Source: Dermatophagoides farinae (taxonomy: Eukaryota; Arthropoda; Arachnida; Sarcoptiformes; Pyroglyphidae). Taken from it: DNA of 64,000 bases. Where the stretch lies: positions 2,470,501 to 2,534,500 of the forward strand of contig NC_134683.1 in the NCBI RefSeq assembly GCF_024713945.1, written 5' to 3'. The notes under the pieces were generated by a model. It was given only the letters and a program-made list of their open reading frames with translations, was not told where the DNA came from and made no database searches. Positions 39,995-49,801 of this stretch are shown here, one piece after another; position 1 is the first letter of the stretch; each line of letters opens with the position of its first letter. A program made the position numbers and the translations under genes.

Positions 39995-40708
39995 TTAAAA
40001 TATGATTATATCGAGAAAAAATGCTATGAATTCCAACAGAATATTCAAAATGGTACGAGTAAAACTATCAAATTTATCATCATCGTTATCATCACCAATG
40101 TTGTAATTGTTGTTGTCATCATCATCAAAACGATCATTATCACTGTTGAACTGTTTACGATCATTTTGATTGGATATTTCTATACCGTCATTTGTAAAAT
40201 CTTCAAAACGATTCAAATATGGCATTGAATTATTCAATTGTTCATAGCCAATCACTTCTAATTGATAACGGCAAACTTCATGAGTAAAATGAGCATAGAT
40301 TCCTATGCAAAATGGGCGACGAATATGACTATCAACATAAACTGAATCCTGTCCACAGGTAGCACTATGTATATCATAGCTATAAATATCAAAAATATTC
40401 GGTTTTTTGGGCGCTTGATTCGACGATGATGATTGACTCACATAAAGATCACAATCACCAACAATAGAGATTAGATTGAGCAATATATCATGTTCACTAT
40501 CCATAAAATAATATGTAAAATTTTCTTTTTCCACTAAACCGGTAATCGTTTCTTTGAATACAATATTTCGATCTTCGAATCGGAATGCTGTTAATGAAGA
40601 TGAAAAACAATTGACGAAAATCATCGATGATTGATGAAGACATTGTTTTGCAACAAAAATGAGAATAATGTTGAAAATAAAATAATGTAGAATCCGATAA
40701 ACATACAT
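39995..40708 (-). CDS. UPF0669 / C6orf120 homologue, secreted protein
   Basis: Single-exon frame of 237 aa. It starts with a hydrophobic signal-type segment (IFNIILIFVAKQC) and contains the UPF0669 core: GDCDLYVSQ, SATCGQDSVYV, RRPFCIGIYAH and a following beta strand. Human C6orf120 is an N-glycosylated secreted protein with reported pro-apoptotic effects on CD4 T cells; its molecular role is unknown. The core is a jelly-roll-like beta domain resembling bacterial pre-peptidase C-terminal domains (inference). The C-terminus has an Asp/Asn-rich stretch, then a hydrophobic end (LLEFIAFFLDIIIF) that could be a GPI-anchor signal or a membrane segment; the human protein also ends hydrophobic. Convergent with MLH1. 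Confidence 0.88.
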   Translation of the reverse strand: MYVYRILHYFIFNIILIFVAKQCLHQSSMIFVNCFSSSLTAFRFEDRNIVFKETITGLVEKENFTYYFMDSEHDILLNLISIVGDCDLYVSQSSSSNQAPKKPNIFDIYSYDIHSATCGQDSVYVDSHIRRPFCIGIYAHFTHEVCRYQLEVIGYEQLNNSMPYLNRFEDFTNDGIEISNQNDRKQFNSDNDRFDDDDNNNYNIGDDNDDDKFDSFTRTILNILLEFIAFFLDIIIF

Positions 40709-41055
40709 ATGATCGATTTGAATTTAATAAGAGGATAATAAATTTACGATTACGATATATAAATGAATCCAAAGAAATTATTGACATCAAACAGATTGGA
40801 AAACATCACATGATAATTTAGCCACATTAGATCAAAAGATGGCGGTATAAATGATTTTTTTCAATTATAGTAAAAAAAAACTTTATTCAAAATTTATATA
40901 ATTAGAATTAGAAATAATAATAAAAATCGCGATTATGTGGAAAAAAAATACATTATGAATGAACGCATAAAAATATCTATATATAAAAGAAATTCGTGGT
41001 TTAAATTTCAGTCGATTTTAAATACAGTGTTCGGTAATCATAATCATCATTGTTA
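40709..41055. other. Intergenic between the C6orf120 homologue and the receptor kinase
   Basis: About 350 bp on the 5' side of one minus-strand gene and the 3' side of the next. Nothing beyond A/T-rich sequence is seen. Confidence 0.6.
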
Positions 41056-43204
41056 TTAAATGTCACGTTGAAGATCAATAATGGTCTTTTTTAAACGCAA
41101 TGATGTTAGACGTGCAAAACGATTTTCAGTCCAACATTCTTGGATTAGATTAATTATTTTAAAGAGAATCTGTGTGGAGAAAACAAGAAAACATGATCAT
41201 AAATTTGATGATTTAAATTATATAATAATAAAACTCAATTTACCAGATTTTCATTGGCCATCAATTGATGATTATGGCTAATAGTAGGTCGATGTTTATC
41301 AATGCACACAGTTTGGCATATATCATGAAATGTAGGTTCATCCGATACATATTCTTGATATGGCTTGCTATAACAATGAGCACTTCCATCATTCAATTGA
41401 AGACGATTGAGAATTTCCCAGTAAACCAATCCAAGTGAATAACTGTTAAAAATAAATGGAACGATTTACGAATACGATCACTAAAAAGGATCATGATGGA
41501 TACTTACATGTCAGTATATAAAAATTCTTCAATTCGATCCATATTGATTGTATTGTTTAGAATTTCTGGGGCCATGTAACGAACAGTTCCAAAACATGGA
41601 ATATCATATCCGGACAAAATTTTTGCATCATTTAATGCTTTAGTTGTGGCGGAAGCAAAATCCGAAATACAACAAGAATAATCTGATTTCATTAGGATAT
41701 TTTTCGATTTAATATCTCGATGTGCAATACGTGGTTTTCCTTGTGTTCCGATTACTTCAAGATGTAAGTGTGATAAACCAAAAATAATCGAACGCATTAT
41801 GCTAATCATTTGCGGTACGTTTTTGATTGGATTTCGATTCAAATAATCGAATAATGAACCAAGCTCATGATATTCGGTTACCAACCATAATTGTGTGCAA
41901 CCATTATTAGAAATAATATCAGCAGCCAAAAATGTGACAATATTTTCATGTCGCATAATTATACCTTGATAGATGTCAACTTCACGTCGCCAAGAAGATT
42001 CATGTATTGAAAAGAATATCTTAACAGCATAATGTTCACAATGTCGAACACCATGATAAACACGTCCAAATCGTCCTTCACCAATCATTCGTTTTAGATC
42101 AATCTGTTTGGCAATAGTTGATTGAACCATACGTGGTACTCCTGAACCGGAACCTGAAGTTATTGAATCTTCACTAACCGGTGGCAATGGACTGGATATT
42201 TTTTGTGATGATAAAACCGTTTGTTGAGTATTTTCACTCATAAACGATGATGTTGTATTTGATGCTACCGATGAAAGGCAATGATATGATGGAACATTTG
42301 ATTCCATCGTATAATTACTGATATTTTGGCTTGTATTGATTGATGGATATTTGACATATATACCGCTACTTCCGCCACTATAATCACTAACATTGCTACT
42401 GATATTCAAATATGTTGGCGATGAATGAGCTGTAGTAACTTGTGATATCAAAAGTTTATGTGAAAATGAATCATTTTTTTGAAATTCTCTTGCTTTCTTC
42501 TCTCTGTGATATATTATTATTATAATGAGAATTTTGTTTTTTTTGAAATAAAAGAATTAATATTTGATTAATTAAAAACATTATTATCAGAAAATTATTA
42601 CTTACAAATATTTTCGATATTTATAATTGATAAATATGGCCATTACCATTAATAACAAAATAGTGACCAATAAAAAAGCAGCCATATAGATCCATGGACC
42701 AATTGTTTCGAAAAGAGGAAATTTCTCTTCATATACAATTTCACCATCATTAATTTGTGTTAATAGATGATCATTACAATAATCATGTGAATTACAACAA
42801 GAAATGTTTTTCAATACATCATGATATGATAAATATCCTTTACACTATAATCAATCAGAAAAAAAATCACAATTAAAAAATTATTAATTCAGAAACACTA
42901 GAAACTAAAACGAACCTGTAATAAAGTTCCCTCACCCGGTGAAAAACAACCGAATCGTTTTTCAATCGAACGTGTATGGCCACCTACATCGATAATTTCT
43001 TCAAAAAATGTATAACAATATCCTCCCGGTTTCAAATGACATGTACCAAAATCCGAATCATCCGGACATTCATTATAACGGCAACGACATTTTGTGGCAA
43101 CTATTTAATTTTGAATTGAATACAACAACAAAAAATAGTTTGTCGCAAATCATCATGATGAATCAACAATCATAAAACAAAAAAAAAACGAAAGGCTTAC
43201 CCAT
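41056..43204 (-). CDS. Type I TGF-beta/BMP receptor Ser/Thr kinase (ALK1/2-saxophone-like), divergent
   Basis: Coding exons 43204-43201 (uncertain), 43100-42916, 42844-42606, 42503-41508, 41442-41244 and 41169-41056 join in frame to about 578 aa. Order: a Cys-rich three-finger ectodomain ending CCNSHDYCND, a membrane helix (MAAFLLVTILLLMVMAIF), a Ser/Thr-rich juxtamembrane part, a GS box (SGSGSGVPRMVQ) that marks type I receptors, then the kinase. The kinase has GEGRFGRV, YAVKIFF, IAHRDIKSKN, GTVRYMAPE and the terminal RLTSLRLKKTI. The L45-loop neighbourhood (TQLWLVTEYHELGSLFDYLNRN) looks most like ALK1/2 and saxophone. Odd point: the DFG/DLG metal-binding motif reads DFA (41654-41662). The 5' end is unsure: the only in-frame ATG lies right at the donor, with no signal peptide, so an upstream exon is probably missing from this model. 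Confidence 0.88.
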
Positions 43205-43760
43205 TTTCGAAATTATCAAACCTAAATTAATTAGATTTCATTATCAGCAAAATATCATCATTATCATCATATATATTGAAATTCATTAATCTAATTCTTT
43301 TTTTTAGTCGTCAAAACATAAACAATTTTTTTTTTATTTTGATTAATTTTATTGATGATCCAGAAAATAAAAACAACACATACACACAAAAAAAAATACA
43401 ACACTTGGCTCGTTATCAATTTTATCACTTGTTAGATAAATACAAAAACTTTTGGCTCAGTATACACAATTGTTGTTGTGTTGTTGGAACATAAAAAAAA
43501 ACACTTGAAAAGTTTAATTTGGGGAGGGGTAAACATGCGTGATATTATGTGTGAATGTTGTGTGTGTGTTATAAGCACTTCCCAGTCCTAGAATAAGGAA
43601 TAAGGGTGGCCATTTTTTTAAGAAACGCATGCGTTGTTTTCATGAAGAAATTTTTCATTTTCATTTTATTTGGATATATACAAGCCAAGCCTGTTGCGCG
43701 ACTTGTAATTGACCTTTAGGGAAAAAAACTTGCTTGACTTGGTTATACCCTCTCTCTCAC
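43205..43760. other. 5' flank of the receptor kinase gene
   Basis: Expected to hold the missing signal-peptide exon or 5' UTR of the receptor gene. I could not find an exon that supplies a signal peptide with a fitting donor. A GC-richer, more complex stretch begins near 43510. Confidence 0.4.
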
Positions 43761-44731
43761 AGTACACAGAGAGGAAAGTGAGCAGGGTAAACTGCAAGAT
43801 TGAGTGCTAAAAAGCCTCCATATTTGCAGTTTACTATCCATGCTCACAGGCTACGCTTCTTATTATGAGGTTACGCTGCTTCGTTGCAATGTAAACTCCA
43901 TACTTGGAGGTTATTTAGCAGGCTAAACTGCCAAGTTACATATTAACCTCCATCAAAGAATGGTAAACACGCTTTCTTATTGGAGGTTAACCTCCGATTT
44001 TGAATTTCATTCAGTTTTTTCGATATTATTCTTCATTTTTTTCAGGCTTTTAGTCAAAACTCTGAAGATGTAAAATTATCATCACGAAATTCAAAGGCAT
44101 GTTTTGAACTTGGTCTTTTTTGAACGTTTTGATTCAATGATGCTACTTTTCGGGACAGAGATGAACACAACATTCTGGATGAATGGTAAATGATTGAATT
44201 TTCATCAACTCATATTCTAATTACCATTCCTTTTGTTAGACATTAACAAGTGCACGATCGCCGAATGATCAATCAGTAAAAGTCAATCTGGCCATCTCAA
44301 CTTTTCGTCATCATCATCATTTACGAGAATATGGATAACCGAGTAAAGACCCTTGAAATAAATGTAAATTATTCAATTTGTATCAATTATTTATCAATTT
44401 TTACTAATTATCTTTCCCATTCACAGGCATCCATTGGATTATCCAAATTCTCTGGCTTTATTTTATAATTTATCTCAAAAATTCGACCGTTTCATCAATT
44501 TGTGGCTTTTAATTTGAATTTGAATTTGTATTTTTTATTTTATCTTATAATAATTTTTTAATTTCTGGATTTATTCAGAAAATCAATAAAACAATCAAAA
44601 AAAAATCTGGATACTATCGATTGTCATGATACTCACGTGATTTGTTTAAACTAAAAACAATCGAAAAAAATCGGGATACTATCGAATAAATCGTTCACCA
44701 CCCGATTTTTGCTACAGCTCATGGTTCATTT

Positions 44732-44857
44732 CTATGCTTCCAACATTGTTACTTTGGTTGTACAAATTTTCTCTCATTTTTTTCGTAACTATTTTCTATG
44801 CTTTTAACATTGTTACTTTGGCTGTACAAATTTTTCTCATTTTTTCGTAACTATTTT
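44732..44857. repeat. Tandem duplication, about 63-bp unit, two copies
   Basis: Two adjacent copies, 44732-44795 and 44796-44857, start CTATGCTT and continue through AACATTGTTACTTTGG, TGTACAAATTTT and TTTTTCGTAACTATTTT, with a few mismatches and a 2-bp length difference. A third copy begins at 44858 and breaks off after about 10 bp. Just upstream (about 44600-44690) the word GGATACTATCGA also occurs twice. Confidence 0.85.
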
Positions 44858-44914
44858 CTATGCTTCTTCTTCACTCCTCACTTCTGAGAGTGTTTACAGT
44901 ATTTACAATATTTA

Positions 44915-45124
44915 CAGTAAAACCCCGCTTAACGCGGGGTTAAGTTCCAAAAATATTGAGCGTAAAGTGAAACAACAGCGCAAAGCGGGATTATTTTTGC
45001 ATAATTTACATAATGCATTTTTACTCTTCATATACATTGTAAAAATGTATTGCAATGTAATGTAATTGCACAGCGTTATATCGATACAGCGCTAATCGTG
45101 GCAGCGTTAAGCGGAGTATTTCTG
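44915..45124. mobile_element. MITE, 210 bp, TA-flanked (Tc1/mariner-pogo type)
   Basis: The element starts CAGTAAAACCCCGCTTAACGC and ends GCGTTAAGCGGAGTATTTCTG. The ends are inverted repeats that match at about 17 of the outer 21 bases, and the element is flanked by TA on both sides (44913-44914 and 45125-45126). CAG...CTG ends with a TA duplication are typical of Tc1/mariner, especially pogo/Tigger-like, families. It has no coding capacity, so it would need transposase from elsewhere. Next to the left end is an inner palindrome (AACCCCG...CGGGGTT). End divergence suggests an old insertion. Confidence 0.8.
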
Positions 45125-45177
45125 TAGATATCGTAAAATATGAATGTTATATACGACCATAATTACGTTCTATATTA

Positions 45178-45980
45178 TGGGGGAGGATAATGGTTTGGGG
45201 GAAAATTACCCAATCATTTATAAATTTGCCTCCCCCCATTTACACACATTAACACATATACACACATATACACATTCGACGTCGGTTCAAATCCCATCGC
45301 GGCCGCCTTGGTTAATATAAAAAATAGTCAGTGTTGGGGGTGGATAGTGGTTTGCGCACAATCACTTATAAATTTGCCTCCCCCTCGCTTATAAAACCTA
45401 TTTGTTGGGGAGGATAGTGATTGCCGATCACTTATAAATTTGCCCCCCAATTATTTATATACACATTTACACATTACATATAAATTAATTTAAAAAATAG
45501 TCAGTGTTGGGGGTGGATAGTGGACAATCACTTATAAATTTGCCTCCCCCTCGCTTATAAAACCTATTTGTTGGGGAGGATAGTGATTGCCGATCACTTA
45601 TAAATTTGCCCCCCAATTATCAAATACACATTTACACATACACATAAATTAATTTAAAAAATAGTCAGTGTTGGGGGTGGATAGTGGACAATCACTTATA
45701 AATTGGCCTCCCCCTTGCTTATAAAATCTATTTGTTGGGGAGGATAGTGATTCGGAGCGCAATTGTCCGATCATTTATAAAGTTGCCCCCCAATTATCAC
45801 ATTACACATTTACACTTGCGCATAAATTAATTTAAAAAATAGTCAGTGTTGGGGGTGGATAGTGGTCAATCACTTATAAATTGGCCTCCCCCTTGCTTAT
45901 AAAATCTATTTGTTGGGGAGGATAGTGATTCGGAGCGCAATTGTCCGATCATTTATAAATTTGCCCCCCAATTATTTATT
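45178..45980. repeat. Satellite of about 170-bp units built from nested hairpins
   Basis: Four head-to-tail units begin GTCAGTGTTGGGGGTGGATAG at 45327, 45500, 45664 and 45842 (lengths 173, 164, 178 and a shorter last copy), after a related half unit from 45178. Each unit carries two fold-back parts. The first pairs GGGGG with CCTCCCCC. The second pairs TTGGGGAGG with CCCCCCAA, and inside it AGTGAT with ATCACT. Copies 1-2 and copies 3-4 form two subtypes: the latter carry CGGAGCGCAATTGTCCG in the loop, itself nearly self-complementary. The G/C blocks contrast sharply with the AT-rich surroundings. Confidence 0.85.
45276..45308 (+). repeat. tRNA-like 3' fragment with a pol III B-box match
   Basis: A GC-rich island contains GGTTCAAATCC (45284-45294), an excellent fit to the tRNA T-arm/B-box, followed by a CGCGGCC acceptor-like stretch. 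The T-stem has a C:C mismatch and no D-arm, anticodon arm or A-box lies at the right distance upstream, so this is not a tRNA gene. It may be the remnant of a tRNA-derived SINE or part of the adjacent repeat. Confidence 0.5.
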
Positions 45981-46079
45981 AAACAAATTAATCTCGAGTA
46001 TCAAAATATGACTTTATTGATCGAACGACAAAAACGAATTTAAAATTACAACTATCATTTAAATCACGCAACACTTCAT

Positions 46080-46860
46080 GTGTTGACTTTTTCTACTCGC
46101 TGTCTTTGTGCAAAAATGCTCGTTTTTTCTCAAGTTTCGTCACTCGTCTTGTTCATTTTTGATGAAATGATCATGAAATTCTCAATTTTATCGGGTTATA
46201 ATGATTATTTGGTACTCATCACAAATGTTAAACAATATTTCGGGTTTGTCTCATTTTATGATATTTCACTAACTTTCAATTTCTAGTTTTACTGATTTCT
46301 CATTGACATGAGAAAAATCCATAGCTATTTGGTAAGTTTGGATATTGTATACTTGATAACGCTTTGTTTTTTTCCAGATTTATTTCTGAAATTCGATTTT
46401 TCATCATGTTCGTTATTGATTTGGCGGTTTCTGTCTTCAGTGGCATCAGATTCAAGAAATGATCGGTAATGTTCAACTTTAAGTTAGGAATAGGATAGGA
46501 TAGGCTAGGTTTAGGAACATGATCTGAGCTTTTTCCTATTGGATTTGATGCTAGTTGAAGTTTTGAAACCAATGAAGCAATTTACAAACATGATTAATTT
46601 TCGAAGATTCACGAAATGAAACACATAGTTGAAACTGATAATGGTAAGCAAATGAATGAATTGATTGAACGAAAAAACTAATATTTATTTTTATTTAGGA
46701 TCACCGGCGAACATTTTGGAAATTGAATTGATCATGGTATGTAAATTGCTCAATTGATTACCCAAACTAACAACTAATTTCTTGACTCGTTTTCTAGATT
46801 CATTTTGGAAAAGGAAAACTGAATGCCCATTACGATAGATTTTTATTTTCGATCGAATAG
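46080..46860 (+). other. Exon-like fragments with small introns inside the repeat island
   Basis: Several well-formed splice-site pairs lie on the + strand: 46332-46377 (GTAAGT...TTTCCAG), 46644-46698 (GTAAGC...TTTAG) and 46737-46797 (GTATGT...TTCTAG). The last two join 46616-46643, 46699-46736 and 46798-46860 into one open frame of 42 aa, containing VETDNGSPANILE and IHFGKGKLNAH. The frame does not continue cleanly upstream. This may be the 3' end of a worn gene carried by the island, or a noncoding spliced transcript. The peptide is too short to name. Confidence 0.35.
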
Positions 46861-47183
46861 CCATACTTTTTTTCGTAGTTTACGCTTCATTTGCAACACT
46901 TCACCAATTGTTGCATCATCATTTTCATCATCAGATTCATATTGTTCAACTGTAAAATATTGAGACGAAGATTTCTTTAAACGTTTCATTGTAGTTTCAA
47001 ATGTTCGAATAAACAAAAAACAAAATAAAATACGCCAGCCAGCCAGCAAACGATCAGCAAGAAAATAAAGTATAGTTGATGACATGAAAGTCATGATTCG
47101 AAAATGAACTTTATTTTTTATCAAAAAATAAAAACAACCACGTTCATAAAAAACGTTACCAAAGGCAATCACTTTTTTGTGAA

Positions 47184-47413
47184 ACTGACAATATTCAACT
47201 GATTTACTGATATTATTTACTGACCAATTTAATTAAATTACTGATAAAAGCTTTTAAAAACTGACAATTCCTTTTAATTACTGACCCTACATTATTTATT
47301 GCTAACTGATCAAAAAAAAACTGACCAACCCCATATAATACTGACCACACTCATAAAAAACTGATCAAAATTAAATTTAAAAAACTGATCATTTCCCTTA
47401 AAATACTAACCAA
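47184..47413. repeat. Array of about 13 ACTGAYC-type words
   Basis: The words ACTGACC, ACTGATC, ACTGACA and close variants recur about 13 times at a spacing of about 10-25 bp in the same orientation, with A/T-rich spacers that are not themselves repeated. This is not a simple tandem repeat; it looks like clustered binding sites, in a position that is subterminal to the right end of the 4-kb island. Confidence 0.75.
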
Positions 47414-47928
47414 TTAAATATATCTCATTTTTATTTACATGGTATGTGATTCTTGATGGAAATGATTGAAATAACTAACGAATTTCTTTATTTAAGATCG
47501 ACAACTAGTCTTGGATCATAAAGATTGGATTGGCGGACATATGCTCATGGTCATTGGTTAATTTATAAATGGATCACTATGGACAAGACAAAAATTGGAT
47601 CATGTTTAATTTGTTTTTTTAATTATTGTCATTGCTTTATTAATTTACTATTGCGTTAATTAATATTAATTTTGAATAACATTTTTTAATCCTAATATGG
47701 GGGTCAAATTAATGAAGTGGATGGGGGGCAAAATGAATTCAAGTTTGCAGGATAAACTGCAAAATTGAATTTTTTGAAACCCTGCAGTGTACACCGCAGA
47801 CTTTCGTCTCTGTGTACTCATGGAGAAATTAAATGAAAAAAAAACTTTTTCGGGAATTTTTTTTCAAAATTTTATTTTTTGTTTTTTTTTCCAATCTATT
47901 ATTTACACATTAGCCATTCGTCAAGCGT

Positions 47929-49801
47929 TTACATTCCATTATAAGCTGGACCACCGGCACCTTCCGGTGTAACCCAGTTAATATTCTGAGATGGATCTTT
48001 AATATCACAAGTTTTACAATGAATACAATTCTGTGCATTAATCTGTAATCGATCATCACCAGAATCGGTTTTAATATATTCATAAACACCAGCTGGACAG
48101 AATCGTTGTTCAGGTCCATCAAATATTTTTAGATTTCTTTCAACTGGTATATTATCATCTTTCAATGTTAGATGAGCTGGCTGATCGGCTTCATGATTCG
48201 TATTTGTTAATGCAACCGATGACAAAAGATCGAATGTAATCTGATTATCAGGTTTTGGATATTCAATTGGTTGACATTCTTTCGATGGTTTTAAATGTTT
48301 CGAATCTAATGATCCATGTTTCAATGTCCATGGTTCCATTCCACGAAGTCCAACATAGAATAATCCAGTATAGGCCATACCACCATAAAATCCTAATGGT
48401 GTATTGAATGATGGCCGTACATTTCTTGCAGCTTTCATCTCTTTCCAAACCCAACTATTCTTCAATAATGTTTCATATTCAACAGGTTCAAAACCGTGTT
48501 CTAGTTCATTACGTTCAAATGCCTGATAAATAGCATCGGCAGCTAACATTCCACTTTTCATTGCATTATGAGTTCCTTTGATTTTTGGTGTATTTAAAAA
48601 TCCTGGACTACAACCAATCATACATCCACCAGGAAATGTTAGTTTGGGAATTGATTGGAAACCACCTTCATTCAAAGCTCGAGCACCATATGCAATACGT
48701 TTGCCTGATTCAAAATATTTTCGGACAGATGGATGTAATTTGAATCGTTGAAATTCTTTAAATGGTGATAGGTATGGATTTTCATAATCAAGTCCAACGA
48801 CAAAACCAACAGCTATCAATGGTGAATCATCAGCTAAATGGTAAAGAAATGAGCCACCATATGTTTTATAATTTAATGGCCATCCAACAGTATGTTCAAT
48901 ACGTCCGGGTCGATGTAAAGCAGGATCGATTTCCCAAAGTTCTTTCAATCCAATTCCATACGTTTGATGTTGAGCACTTTTACGTAGATCATATTTTGCG
49001 ATAAGTTGTTTGGCCAAATGACCATGACAACCTTCGGAAATAATTGTACATTTAGCACGTAGTTCCATGCCACGTTCGAATGAATCTTTTGGTGAACCAT
49101 CTTTAGCGATACCAACATCATTCGTAGCAATACCACAAACTTTATCATCATCATAAAGAATTTCAGCAGCAGCGTAACCAGGATATATTTCAACACCCAA
49201 TTCTTCAGCTTGTGCTCCTAGCCATTCAACTACATGGCCTAATCGAACTACATAATTTCCATGATTATGTAATGGCATTCCTTTAAATATCGGAACCGGT
49301 ATACGACCAGTTTTTGTAAGAATTGCAAATGCATCTTCAGTGACAGGAGTTTTTAATGGTGCATCTTTTTCTTTCCAATCTGGAATTAATTCATCTAAGG
49401 CACGTGTTTCAATACAGGCACCGGATAATGTATGCATTCCAATTTGAGCACCTTTTTCCACTAATGTTACTTTCAATTCTTTATCATTAGCAATGGCATG
49501 TTTTCGCAATTGAATCGCTGCACTAAGACCAGCCGGACCGCCACCAACGATGACGACCTTTATAATAAGAAATTCAATTAAAATTTATACTTGGTAAAAA
49601 AATTATTACATTGATTTTTTGTTACACACATACATCCGTTTCATCAGCGACACGTTCCATATCAATTTCTTTCCATCTTGGATCCTGTTCACGTGGATAT
49701 ATCGTAAAATGTGTAGTAATTTTCGGTTGTGTCGATAAAAATCTTAATCCATTAAATGATGATCGATATAATAATGTAGTCGATGATAGAAATCGATTCA
49801 T
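47929..49801 (-). CDS. ETFDH: Electron transfer flavoprotein-ubiquinone oxidoreductase (ETF-QO)
   Basis: Two exons, 49801-49634 and 49557-47929, joined across a 76-bp phase-0 intron give 598 aa (human 617). A Ser/Arg-rich mitochondrial presequence is followed by the mature start (ERVADETD) and the FAD-binding [17 protein letters not shown], formed exactly over the splice junction. Later come [16 protein letters not shown], the ubiquinone-side [24 protein letters not shown], and the 4Fe-4S ligands CPAGVYEY and [18 protein letters not shown] at the C-terminus. The enzyme sits on the matrix face of the inner membrane and passes electrons from ETF (fatty-acid and amino-acid dehydrogenases) to ubiquinone. 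It is highly conserved and looks intact. Its stop is about 110 bp from the right end of the 4-kb repeat island. Confidence 0.97.

Larger units (their letters stand above)
43761..47818. mobile_element. 4.06-kb island bounded by imperfect terminal inverted repeats; candidate degraded DNA transposon
   Basis: The sequence 43761-43796 and the reverse complement of 47783-47818 match at 30 of 36 positions, both starting AGTACACAGAGA and both ending ACTGCA. A second shared block, TTGCAGTTTA, lies 27 bp inside the left repeat (43824-43833) and 20 bp inside the right one (47753-47762, inverted). Near the left end there are scattered GGAGGTTA/TAACCTCC words, as in subterminal binding sites. No transposase domain could be recognised and no target-site duplication is clear. 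The interior holds several smaller repeats listed separately. The island separates the receptor kinase from ETFDH and has no host exon I can identify. A superfamily cannot be assigned by eye. Confidence 0.5.

Noticed and set aside
45276-45308. Functional tRNA gene
   Set aside because: Only a T-arm-like part is present; no cloverleaf, A-box or anticodon arm.
45178-45980. CRISPR-like array
   Set aside because: Units are about 170 bp with internal hairpins and no short repeat/unique spacer pattern, in a eukaryotic sequence.
47787-47972. Plus-strand open frame at the right end of the island
   Set aside because: Overlaps the ETFDH 3' end and the inverted repeat; Phe-rich from T runs.
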